Shown in pieces: positions 18,772-30,157 of a stretch of DNA of 64,000 nucleotides (position 1 is the stretch's first letter; each line of letters opens with the position of its first letter). The stretch comes from Neorhodopirellula lusitana (lineage in GTDB: Bacteria; Planctomycetota; Planctomycetia; Pirellulales; Pirellulaceae): the NCBI RefSeq assembly GCF_900182915.1, contig NZ_FXUG01000004.1:62001-126000 (forward strand), in the 5' to 3' direction. The notes under the pieces are model-generated. The model ran no database searches. It was given only the letters and a program-made list of their open reading frames with translations, and had not been told where the DNA came from. A program made the translations under genes and the position numbers.

Positions 18772-19924
18772 ACCCTACTACGGCGGCAGCCACCGATCGT
18801 TCCTGGACAATGTGGTTCAGCGGAGCCGACACGATTGGACGCTCGTCACCGGGCCAGCCCGGCACTGGAAATGGCGGATGCGGTCATCCTCATTGGCGCT
18901 GGCCGAACAAGCGACTGAGCGGTTACGGTCGCGAGCTGAAAACGGAGCCCCCGAGATCGACCTGGTCTTCTGCACCGACATGCTCGATGTGCCGCAGTGG
19001 TTAGGGCTGATGCAATGTTCACCACTCATTGCACCGAACCCAACCAAAGCGAGTCCGAATTCGCTCCTTGCGACCAACACGCCCGTCGTCACCTACTTCC
19101 ATGAAAACCAGTGGACGTATCCCACCGCGCCGCGGGCCCGAGAAGACTTCCACTACGGATACACCAACCTGTTGACCGCTCTGGCGTCTAACGCCATTTG
19201 GTTCAACTCACGCTTTCATCAAGACACGTTCTGGGACGCCAGCCAAAACTTCTTGCGACGAATGCCCGACAGTGTCCCGGCACACCGCATCGACGCGGCA
19301 ATCAAGCGTTCGCTTGTTGTGCCACCGGGCTTCAACGGGGCAAGTGAATTAGCCGACGCCCGCCCCAATCGCTCCGCAGGCACAGACTCGCCGCTGGTGA
19401 TTGGCTGGGTCAGTCGCTGGGAACCGGACAAGCGACCTGATCAGTTCGCACGCATCCTGGAGAGTCTTCACCAACAAGGCGTCCCCTTCGAACTCATCTT
19501 GCTAGGTGCACGCCCCCAAAAGCCACCGCCTGAATTGGAAGTAATTCGCGAGCGCTATCGTGAACAAATTCGCCATGACGGTTTCGCTGGCGACGACTAC
19601 CACGAACGACTCGCCGAGATGGATGTGGTCGTCTCGACGGCGGACCACGAGTTCTTCGGCATCGCGGTCTGCGAAGCGATCTGGGCCGGTGCAATCCCTG
19701 TCGTTCCGAACCGCCTGAGCTACCCGGAACTCGTCCCCTCAACATCACAGTATGACTCTCGCAACGAGGCCGTTCAGCTAATCACGAAGATCGCTAGGCA
19801 AGATTCCAAAACTCGAGACAACCGCTGGCGTCAATGCCGCGATCAGATCGCCGACTTCCGAACGTCACACCTCGTTCCTATCATGGATGATCTTCTCGAC
19901 AACGTACTTGTCCCGAATCAATAA
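18752..19924 (+). CDS. Glycosyltransferase of the tRNA-queuosine mannosyltransferase (GTDC1/DUF3524) type
   Basis: The product has 390 residues from the ATG at 18752, which begins exactly with the family N-terminus (MHILAVEPYYGGSHRSFLD). It overlaps the ligase-like gene by 20 bases. Marks of the DUF3524 N-terminal domain include ARHWKWRMR, PEIDLVFCTDMLDVPQWLG and VTYFHENQWTYP. The C-terminal half is a GT4-like Rossmann domain: VIGWVSRWEPDKRPDQFARI, then DVVVSTADHEFFGIAVCEAI with the nucleotide-sugar-binding glutamate. Vertebrate GTDC1 attaches mannose to queuosine in tRNA-Asp; whether bacterial members do the same is not known to me. The gene order also allows a cell-surface glycan role. Confidence 0.85.
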   Translation: MHILAVEPYYGGSHRSFLDNVVQRSRHDWTLVTGPARHWKWRMRSSSLALAEQATERLRSRAENGAPEIDLVFCTDMLDVPQWLGLMQCSPLIAPNPTKASPNSLLATNTPVVTYFHENQWTYPTAPRAREDFHYGYTNLLTALASNAIWFNSRFHQDTFWDASQNFLRRMPDSVPAHRIDAAIKRSLVVPPGFNGASELADARPNRSAGTDSPLVIGWVSRWEPDKRPDQFARILESLHQQGVPFELILLGARPQKPPPELEVIRERYREQIRHDGFAGDDYHERLAEMDVVVSTADHEFFGIAVCEAIWAGAIPVVPNRLSYPELVPSTSQYDSRNEAVQLITKIARQDSKTRDNRWRQCRDQIADFRTSHLVPIMDDLLDNVLVPNQ

Positions 19925-19950
19925 ACGCCCCTCAAGCAACGCCGCTCTGC

Positions 19951-21048
19951 ATGAACTCCAACAACTCGACTCCGACCCTGCGAGTGCTGGACGCGAATGC
20001 GAACCGCGCCGCCGAAGGAATGCGGACGCTTGAAGAAACGGCTCGTTTCCTATTGTCCGCCGCCGAACTGCAATTTCAGTTCAAAAATCTGCGTCACGAT
20101 TTGTCACTCGCGATCGCCCGGTTGCCTCGATTGGAACTGCTTGCGTCGCGTAACACTCCGGACGACATTGGAACCAAGACTTCAACACCTAGCGAACAAT
20201 CTCGGCCGGACACCGCGAGTCTGATTGCATCCGCATCCTCGCGAGTCCAACAAGCCCTGCGTTGCCTGGAAGAATACGGCAAGTCAATCGACGTTGAATT
20301 CGCCAGCCAGGTCGAACAGATACGCTACCGCGTCTACGACGTGACTGCCCGACTCGAATGCCTGTCACTGACCACCGATACCCGGCGCCAACGACTCGCA
20401 TCCGCACGGCTGTATGCCTTGATCGATGCAGGGGACGGCGTCGACGAAATGCAAACCCGAATGAAGTTGCTGGCGGATTCCGGCGTGGGAGTCATCCAGC
20501 TTCGCGATCGGCAACTCGACGATCGCACGCTGTATGAGCGTGCGTGCGTGGGAGCCAGTGTTGCTCGTGAGTTAGGCGTGCTGTGGATCATCAACGATCG
20601 ACCGGACATCGCCTTCGCCGCCGATGCTGACGGAGTCCATGTCGGGCAAGAAGAACTTCCCGTGACGGCAGTGCGACGGATCGTCGGGGCGGAACGTTTA
20701 ATTGGCTTGTCGACTCACGACATGGACCAAGTCCAAACCGCGATGGGATCATGTGCGGACTACCTAGGATGCGGCCCCACGTTCCCCAGCACCACCAAGC
20801 AATTCAGCAGCTTTGCCGGGTGCGACTTTTTACAATCCGTCAGCGACTACTTTGCCCAACTAGAAGTGGTTCCACGTCCCGCGTTCGCAATCGGCGGTAT
20901 CACCACCGACAACGTGCAACAAGTCGCTGACGCCGGTTTCGATCGAATCGCAGTGACCAGCGGGTTAGCTGGTGACGACGTCACCAAGGCGGCCCGCGTT
21001 TTCTTAGAGACACTAAAGACGAACGACGCCCCGGTGGCGGGTCGCTGA
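19951..21048 (+). CDS. thiE: Thiamine-phosphate synthase with N-terminal ThiD2 domain
   Basis: The product has 365 residues, compared with about 215 for a plain ThiE. Residues 1-140 match the ThiD2-type extension (RVLDANANRAAEGMRTLEE, SRVQQALRCLEEYGK) known from cyanobacterial and related ThiE. Residues 150-355 are the TIM-barrel synthase, which joins HMP-pyrophosphate and thiazole phosphate: IQLRDRQLDDRTLYERA, WIINDRPDIAFAADADG, VHVGQEELPV, GLSTH, DYLGCGPTFPSTTK and FAIGGI. It begins 26 bases after the glycosyltransferase gene and may be co-transcribed. After its stop there is a short direct repeat (GATCGCAA, 21055-21080). Confidence 0.93.
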   Translation: MNSNNSTPTLRVLDANANRAAEGMRTLEETARFLLSAAELQFQFKNLRHDLSLAIARLPRLELLASRNTPDDIGTKTSTPSEQSRPDTASLIASASSRVQQALRCLEEYGKSIDVEFASQVEQIRYRVYDVTARLECLSLTTDTRRQRLASARLYALIDAGDGVDEMQTRMKLLADSGVGVIQLRDRQLDDRTLYERACVGASVARELGVLWIINDRPDIAFAADADGVHVGQEELPVTAVRRIVGAERLIGLSTHDMDQVQTAMGSCADYLGCGPTFPSTTKQFSSFAGCDFLQSVSDYFAQLEVVPRPAFAIGGITTDNVQQVADAGFDRIAVTSGLAGDDVTKAARVFLETLKTNDAPVAGR

Positions 21049-21121
21049 TTGACAGATCGCAAGTTCGCGGATCGCAAATCCACAATGAACGAAAAGCCGG
21101 ATAACGGGATAGCAGACAACC

Positions 21122-22069
21122 ATGCTTAGCCAACTCACTTCCAAAACCAGCATCGCGATCATTCTGACAATCCTTTGTCTGTTGTGCGTGGGAACATTCT
21201 TGGGCGCCGAAGATGGCGTGGTGACGACCGTCACACTACAAGAACCCAAGCTGACCGAAAGCAGCGGCCTCGCGTTCTCGCACCGCGACCCGGATTGCGT
21301 TTGGACGCACAATGATTCCGGTGATTCCGCTCGTTTGTTTTGCTTCAACCACAAGACCGGGGAACAAACCGGAAGCTGCGTGCTGAAGGACGCCAAAGCG
21401 ATTGACTGGGAAGCACTGTCGCTGATTGCACCAAGATCCCCGGACGCAGCACCAACCGCCTCGACCGACGCCAAGACAGCCGCCCAGCCCGAACTCATTG
21501 TCGCGGACTGTGGCGACAACCACGGCCGACGCAGCAACGTGACGCTCTACCGATTCGCCGAGCCTGACCCGCATGCGGACACCAAGCTGTCTTCGAAAGA
21601 ATGGTCGGCTATCGCGGTCACGTTGGAAGGCGGCGCGGTGAACTGCGAGGCGATCTGGTGCGAACCCGCCACCAACCAGGTCATCTTGCTAGCCAAAACC
21701 GTGACGCCGTTCGCTGGCGTTTACGGCGTGTCACTGGATCCACTAGACGCCGTGCGAAGCCCAGCAACAACCGGTCAAGAAGAACCGCAGACGGTGGTCG
21801 CCAAACGACTAGCCACTCTGCCCGTTCCAGCGGCGACCGGTGCCGACCGTGACCAGGCCAGCGGGGAAATTATCGTTGTCAACTATTGGCAGACCTTTCG
21901 GTTTCCTCAGCAACCCGGCGACGACCTACTAACCCAGATCTCTCGCACCCCGAAATCGACCAAGCTTCCCAAGTGGCGGCAAGTTGAAGCAGTCGCCTGG
22001 GACCGAGCGTCTCAGCCATGGATCACCACCGAAGGCGTCCCTGCCCAGCTAGGCAAGCTCCGCAACTAA
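21122..22069 (+). CDS. Exported hypothetical protein, probable beta-propeller
   Basis: The product has 315 residues with an N-terminal signal or anchor (about residues 8-28, ending LGAED). Recurrent strand-turn motifs include SSGLAFSHRDPDCVWTHNDS, AIDWEALSLI and ELIVADCGDNHGRRSNVTLY. I recognise this pattern (NDSG, DWE, GDN) from a family of secreted proteins annotated as hypothetical, possibly propellers related to esterase-like or phytase-like folds. No catalytic site can be assigned. Its spacer to guaB holds two repeat copies. Confidence 0.75.
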   Translation: MLSQLTSKTSIAIILTILCLLCVGTFLGAEDGVVTTVTLQEPKLTESSGLAFSHRDPDCVWTHNDSGDSARLFCFNHKTGEQTGSCVLKDAKAIDWEALSLIAPRSPDAAPTASTDAKTAAQPELIVADCGDNHGRRSNVTLYRFAEPDPHADTKLSSKEWSAIAVTLEGGAVNCEAIWCEPATNQVILLAKTVTPFAGVYGVSLDPLDAVRSPATTGQEEPQTVVAKRLATLPVPAATGADRDQASGEIIVVNYWQTFRFPQQPGDDLLTQISRTPKSTKLPKWRQVEAVAWDRASQPWITTEGVPAQLGKLRN

Positions 22070-22084
22070 ACAGGCTTCCCCGCG

Positions 22085-22150
22085 TAGCTGGACTCGCCAG
22101 AGTTCAGGCCGCCCCTCACCGCCGCCCGAAGTCTGGCGACATCGGCTACC
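22085..22150. repeat. Dispersed palindromic repeat, copy 2 (inverted pair)
   Basis: A degenerate plus copy (22085-22108, TAGCTGGACTCGCCAGAGTT then CAGG) faces a minus copy (22125-22150, ending ACATCGGCTA). Together they form a hairpin with arms of about 24 bases. It lies right after the gene ending at 22069 and may act as its terminator. Confidence 0.7.
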
Positions 22151-22195
22151 TGAATAGGAAGTCTCAACGGCAATCTCCCCAGCTCGCCCCATTAG

Positions 22196-25628
<3,433 letters not shown>

Positions 25629-25824
25629 TGCGATCGGTCACTTAAAAGCCCCACACGGGGCGTGCACCGAAGCGGCCAATTGGCCAGCTAATTACTCGCG
25701 GCCCCATGGCTCGCAGCCCAATAGTGAGCGGCCCAATAGTGAATTGTCCGATCTAGCTGACACATCCGAGACCTCTTGGATGCGAGTCAGCGAACGATCA
25801 CAGGGCAATCAGCGCACAAGATGA
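25629..25824. repeat. Spacer with short direct repeats between convergent genes
   Basis: The unit GCCCAATAGTGA occurs at 25716-25727 and 25731-25742. TGATCAG/AATCAG words recur towards 25855, running into the 3' end of the minus-strand hydrolase gene. No gene or clear terminator was seen. Confidence 0.5.
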
Positions 25825-27057
25825 TCAGTGTACAATCAATGACGAGCTGATCAGCGAAGCCATCTCACGCCCGGCGTAGCAAGAGTTCTTGTAATACTGC
25901 TGCTCGCTGTGATGGTTGCCAACGGTGCTTGCACAATCGCGAGCACGAATCGGCAAGCGAGTTCCGTCGTGCCGAGGAGCCATGTAACGAGGCCCCGTGC
26001 AGCCGAGCGCTTTGGCGTTCGAGTTCCCCGAGATGAACCGGAAGTACTTCAACGCGATGTCACGCTTGTTGTACAGCATCACCATTTCGTTGATGTTTTG
26101 GTTGGCATAACGATGCTGCCCACACGACGACATCCAAGTGTTGTCAACCGCGGGCGCCAACAAGCCAACGTCGAAGTTCGCGCCGGTGATCGCGGGCTGA
26201 TCAAGAGATCGTCGGCCAACCGTACCACCCGCCAAAGCGTGCAAACTGCCGCTAACAACCCGGGCACCAAAACTGAAACCGATCAGTGATGTTGGCTGGG
26301 CGTGTGCATGGTGCTGCGTCAACAACCAAGCCACGTACAATCCTTGAGCATCCGTTTTTTGAGCCTTCTTGCGGGCATCAGAAATCAAAACCGACTCCGC
26401 GTCGCTCGGCCAGCTCCAAATCACCCAATCGAAAGGCTGATTATTGGGCCGGCGGCTTGCGATCTGACGGTACACCCACAACCCCTGGCTGATCGCGGTC
26501 GGGGCATCACGGCGGTTTCCGTGAATATAAATGATGCGCGGCCGGTCGGTGGTCATCGTCGACAGGTAGTCGCCTAGATCGCTTGAGCTTCGGCGACCGC
26601 ATCGATCAAGCCGGTTGAACTGAAAGTTCGGATTTCGCAGGTTCGCTCGACATGCAGCCGAAGTCATGTGCCGCGTACTCAACAACCACAATCGGTCGCC
26701 TTGAACCTCAGCCGAAAGCGAAGCTGGCTTGGGAAACATCGCTCCTATCGCGTCGGCGGACTGAATGCTGCCCGCCGACATCGAGTTGCTCGCCGGCATA
26801 GTGCTGCCGACTAGCGAACTGGGACGAGCAAGTTCGAGGCCGGTCGATCCAGATCGAACCTTCTCGGTGGACGGTTTTTGCAGCAGTGTTGATGACGTGG
26901 GCAATAAGGATGCCGATTCATTCTCCGCAAACGAGACCGATGGCTCCGCATGGATAGCAGTTCCTCCCAATGCGATCGCGGATAGCAACGCAGCCATCAC
27001 CATGAAACAAGGATTCACACAGAGGCCAGCCAGCTCGTCGTTGGGTAGTTGCTTCAT
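25825..27057 (-). CDS. Exported alpha/beta-hydrolase-fold protein
   Basis: The product has 410 residues from the ATG at 27057, which begins a long signal peptide (MKQLPNDELAG, hydrophobic core about 20-36, HAEP). Upstream in-frame starts are less likely. The hydrolase core has the oxyanion strand RIIYIHGNRRDAPTAISQG, the segment DWVIWSWPSD and the nucleophile motif LIGFSFGARVVSG, with the serine in GFSFG. A C-terminal histidine near the end (NHHSEQQYY) could complete the triad. The family and substrate are unknown; residues 40-120 are low complexity. It is divergent from the lipoprotein gene at 27321. Confidence 0.82.
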   Translation of the reverse strand: MKQLPNDELAGLCVNPCFMVMAALLSAIALGGTAIHAEPSVSFAENESASLLPTSSTLLQKPSTEKVRSGSTGLELARPSSLVGSTMPASNSMSAGSIQSADAIGAMFPKPASLSAEVQGDRLWLLSTRHMTSAACRANLRNPNFQFNRLDRCGRRSSSDLGDYLSTMTTDRPRIIYIHGNRRDAPTAISQGLWVYRQIASRRPNNQPFDWVIWSWPSDAESVLISDARKKAQKTDAQGLYVAWLLTQHHAHAQPTSLIGFSFGARVVSGSLHALAGGTVGRRSLDQPAITGANFDVGLLAPAVDNTWMSSCGQHRYANQNINEMVMLYNKRDIALKYFRFISGNSNAKALGCTGPRYMAPRHDGTRLPIRARDCASTVGNHHSEQQYYKNSCYAGREMASLISSSLIVH

Positions 27058-27320
27058 AGTTTCAATCGAACCGGTTAGCCGGTGAGAAGTTGGGAGCATT
27101 AACGCGTGAATATGGCGCGGCGACAAAAGGAACTGCGTTCACCGGACCGGTTTTGTATCGGCCAAAACAACATCGCGGGGCGGTTGTTGCGTCCGAACAA
27201 CCAAATGTTGCCCAAAAAAAACGATGTTGCGTTTGCACAACACGAAATGCGTCCTACTTTTCAGTGGTCTTCCATCCGAGACCAACGTTTACGCTCGCTT
27301 TTCCCGTGAAGGAAACTTTG

Positions 27321-27965
27321 ATGTCTGTCCGAACTTTAACACTTGTAGCGCTCGTGGCGGTCACGGGCACGACGACCGGTTGCGGTGGAATGAAAAACTT
27401 CTTATTCGGCCGTGGGGCACGTTGCGGCCTCTGCAGCCGTGTCGGTGCCGTCGGCAATGCACTGAACCCACTTGCTCCAGCACCCAACGCGGTTGCTCCA
27501 CCAGCGAACTACGCACAACCTGCTCAAGGCGGTTGCCTGAGCGGAGGTTGCCTCGGTGGCGGACTCCTTAACCGCGGCGCGGCACCCGCATACACACAAC
27601 CAACCTACGCCCAAGGCGCTACCTGCAATGACGGTTGCGTCGGCAGCGGCTATACCAACCAAGGCTGCATGGACGGAAGTTGCTACGACGGTGGATACGT
27701 TTCCGGAATGGCGGGCAACTGCGAATCCTGCCAATCGTATGGCGGAATGTCCAATGGCACCGTCATGGATCCCTATCTCGGTAGCCCCATCATCAACGAA
27801 GGCTACATCGGCGAAGGTTATCCCAGCGGCGGCTACCAAGGTGGCAGCATCCAAAGCGACAACTTCTATAACCGGGGCAACTACAGTGCTCGGAAGTTCG
27901 ACTCACAAGGTGACGAAATCATCAACGAGAGCCCGCTTCCACCAGGTGCCCAGTTGATCAACTAA
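27321..27965 (+). CDS. Gly/Cys-rich small lipoprotein
   Basis: The product has 214 residues from the ATG at 27321, preceded by AAGGAA at 7 bases. The signal peptide ends in a lipobox-like TTTGC (Cys21), so membrane anchoring is likely. The mature part is very rich in Gly, Cys, Asn, Tyr and Ser, with runs such as GGCLSGGCLGGGL and YTNQGCMDGSCYDGGY; a dozen or more cysteines could cross-link it. The C-terminus (SPLPPGAQLIN) is free of cysteine. It may be a structural envelope protein, which is inference from composition only. Confidence 0.8.
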   Translation: MSVRTLTLVALVAVTGTTTGCGGMKNFLFGRGARCGLCSRVGAVGNALNPLAPAPNAVAPPANYAQPAQGGCLSGGCLGGGLLNRGAAPAYTQPTYAQGATCNDGCVGSGYTNQGCMDGSCYDGGYVSGMAGNCESCQSYGGMSNGTVMDPYLGSPIINEGYIGEGYPSGGYQGGSIQSDNFYNRGNYSARKFDSQGDEIINESPLPPGAQLIN

Positions 27966-28347
27966 CGCGATTTCGCCGCGAAAAGTTAAACACCAAATTG
28001 TGATCTCACCGGACAAACCGCCCGGTGATCAATCCCAGCTGAACTCGAACGAGTTCAGCTGAACCGGCCAACCGACGACGCTCGCCTCGCCATTCACGAG
28101 CAAGTTGCGAATCGCCGAAAGTGCAGCATTTCCCCTAGACGGAAACCGCACCGCGTCGCGTCGCGTCGATCCCAACCCAGCCGATCCTAGCCCAGCGGAG
28201 CCGAGGCCAAAACGCGTCTTTCACCCGCACCCGGCCTAAGCAAACATCCTCAGACAGCCCTTCTCGGCTGGCCCAACTCAGATAATCCAGCTCAGGCAAA
28301 CCTGGTCCGGCGGCATCCATCGCGCAGCCCCGATTGAGGAAATGCGA
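27966..28347. other. 382-bp spacer between convergent genes with perfect palindrome
   Basis: At 28036-28061 there is a near-ideal hairpin, arms CAGCTGAACTCG and CGAGTTCAGCTG with a 2-base centre, well placed to stop transcription from both sides although no T-run follows. At 28150-28170 there is a small GCGTC repeat. No gene was seen. Confidence 0.6.
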
Positions 28348-28680
28348 TCAGGCGTCTTCAGGAGCTTGGCGACGAAAGACCGCGACAATGTCTTCCACTG
28401 GCACGACAAACAATTGGTTGTCATGTTCCAGGTCAACGGGGATCGCTGCCTTGGGATGAAACAGAATCTTGTCGTATTGCCGTAACGGCAATTCCTCGTC
28501 GTTTTCCACGACTGCGCTGATCGTCACGATCCGTCCCGTAATGGTCGGAATCTCAGAGGCATCCGGTAACGCAATTCCGCCTCGCGTTTCCCGCTTGGGC
28601 TCATCCTTTCGCACCAACACGCGATCACCGATCGGCTCAACGTACTCAAACGTTGAGGCGGCTGCTTTTTTCTTTGCCAT
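28348..28680 (-). CDS. groES: GroES-family co-chaperonin, not next to groEL
   Basis: The product has 110 residues with the GroES features YVEPIGDRVLVRKDEP, RGGIALPD, the GRIVTI strand and the VPVEDIVAVF C-terminus. An N-terminal Lys/Ala extension (MAKKKAAASTFE) and a C-terminal tail (RRQAPEDA) make it longer than the usual 95-97 residues. It would cap a GroEL ring in the cytoplasm. No groEL is adjacent: the gene follows the PIN-TRAM gene by 15 bases on the same strand, so the pair is probably one operon. It may be a second, specialised GroES copy. Confidence 0.9.
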   Translation of the reverse strand: MAKKKAAASTFEYVEPIGDRVLVRKDEPKRETRGGIALPDASEIPTITGRIVTISAVVENDEELPLRQYDKILFHPKAAIPVDLEHDNQLFVVPVEDIVAVFRRQAPEDA

Positions 28681-28695
28681 TGTTTTTATTCCGAC

Positions 28696-29703
28696 TTAGC
28701 GGGCATCGACCTTGGTGAAGATCATCTTGCCAGCGTTAGTTTGCAGGGTACTGGTCACTCGAACATCCAATTCTTGACCGATTCGATGGCGACCGCCTTC
28801 GACGACGACCATCGTACCATCATCAAGGTATCCGATGCCCTGTTCCGGACCTTCACCGGGCTTAATCACCCGTAATCGGAACGTTTCATCCGGCAAGAAG
28901 ACCGGGCGAAGTGCATTGCTGATCTCGTTCAGGTTGATGACTTGAACGCCTTGCACCTTGGCAACCTTATTCAAGTTGAAATCGCCCGTGACCACCTTGC
29001 CTTCCAAGTGCTTCGCTAGCAAGACCAGCTTCAGGTCAACGGTTTGCCCCGCAAGCTCTGGTAACTCGCGATCGAAAATCTGAAGATCCACGTTGTCATC
29101 CGCACGAAGCCGGTTCAAGACGTCCAGTCCTCGTCGCCCTCGTGTACGTCGTAGCTTGTCACTGCTGTCAGCAATCGCCTGCAATTCACTCAGTGCAAAG
29201 CGAGGCATGATGAGCTGGTTGTCAAACACGCCCGTGGAAACCAAATCGGCGATCCGGCCGTCGATTACCACACTCGTGTCCAAAATCAGGGGCTTGAACC
29301 CCTTCACCTCTCGCACGAATTCCACATAGGGAATCAAGAAGCGGAAGTCATCTTTGGTCTGCAACAAGACGGACGTGCACAGGTAACACAACAACAGCCC
29401 CATCACGAGACGGACATCGTTCACGTTGCCCATTTGCTCGATCAAAGGTGCCGCCGCAATGGTCAAAATGTAGGTCAACAAGACACCAATCAGGACGCCA
29501 AAGTAGACCGACGTGATCGTGTCGATTCGTTTTCGTGGCAGATAGATATCGACAATCACCATCACCACAGCAACACCCATGATGAACACAAAGTTCAACC
29601 ATGGTAAAGACTCGGAACTGCCACTGGGCAACGACGAGTTGATGATGGCGGAAACGCCACCAGCACATAACAAAAAGAACAGTCTCAGAACAATCAGTGC
29701 CAT
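28696..29703 (-). CDS. Membrane PIN-TRAM domain protein (YacL type)
   Basis: The product has 335 residues. Four membrane helices occupy residues about 1-115. The PIN nuclease domain follows, with acidic residues in LILDTSVVIDGRI, MPRFALSELQAIAD and VVTGDFNLNK, and a C-terminal TRAM domain (DDGTMVVVEGGRHRIGQELD). The architecture matches YacL-like proteins, which are common in bacteria and have a possible RNA-cutting role at the membrane. The groES gene follows closely. A hairpin (29780-29797, CCAGCCG / CGGCTGG) lies in its leader. Confidence 0.92.
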   Translation of the reverse strand: MALIVLRLFFLLCAGGVSAIINSSLPSGSSESLPWLNFVFIMGVAVVMVIVDIYLPRKRIDTITSVYFGVLIGVLLTYILTIAAAPLIEQMGNVNDVRLVMGLLLCYLCTSVLLQTKDDFRFLIPYVEFVREVKGFKPLILDTSVVIDGRIADLVSTGVFDNQLIMPRFALSELQAIADSSDKLRRTRGRRGLDVLNRLRADDNVDLQIFDRELPELAGQTVDLKLVLLAKHLEGKVVTGDFNLNKVAKVQGVQVINLNEISNALRPVFLPDETFRLRVIKPGEGPEQGIGYLDDGTMVVVEGGRHRIGQELDVRVTSTLQTNAGKMIFTKVDAR

Positions 29704-30157
29704 TGTGATCGCGACCTTCGAATCCGAAGAACGCCCTTATGATTGAGTAAAAAAGTGAACGGGCCACAGCATGTGCTTTCCAGCCGTATTCGGCTGGGAC
29801 AGCTACTCAAATGAGCAGGCCAATTCCAGAAGTTGCGCCAGTCTAAATGCTCAAAACGATACGCCCAGGGGGCCGGTCGACGGTTTTGAACATGAAACCA
29901 ACCTGATGACACCAAGACGGTCGATATTGACGAAAAGTTCGCTTGTACCTGTTGAATCGACTGCTTCCAATTGTCACAGCTTGGCAAACCCGCCCTGCGA
30001 CTTCGCGCCCCCTTAACGCGACACAGCGGGAAACATCCCTCGCATGGAGCCCCATGGGGAGGAATGCTCCCCGCAACATGGAGCCAAAAGTAAGCGGCCC
30101 GAAACCGCCCCCATGGTGGCTGTTCGCTCTGCAAATGCGCAATTGGCGTCCGAACTG
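29704..30157. other. 454-bp spacer with several small hairpins
   Basis: There are no supported genes. Visible structures are the hairpin at 29780-29797 and a cluster at about 30042-30085 in which CATGGAGCC occurs twice around a GGGGAG/CTCCCC stem. It contains the leader of the PIN-TRAM gene (minus strand) and the downstream flank of the right-handed beta-helix protein gene, but I cannot match it to a known riboswitch. Confidence 0.4.

Noticed and set aside
29780..29797. Hairpin in the PIN-TRAM leader as a terminator or riboswitch
   Set aside because: No T-run follows on either strand and I cannot match the surroundings to a known riboswitch.
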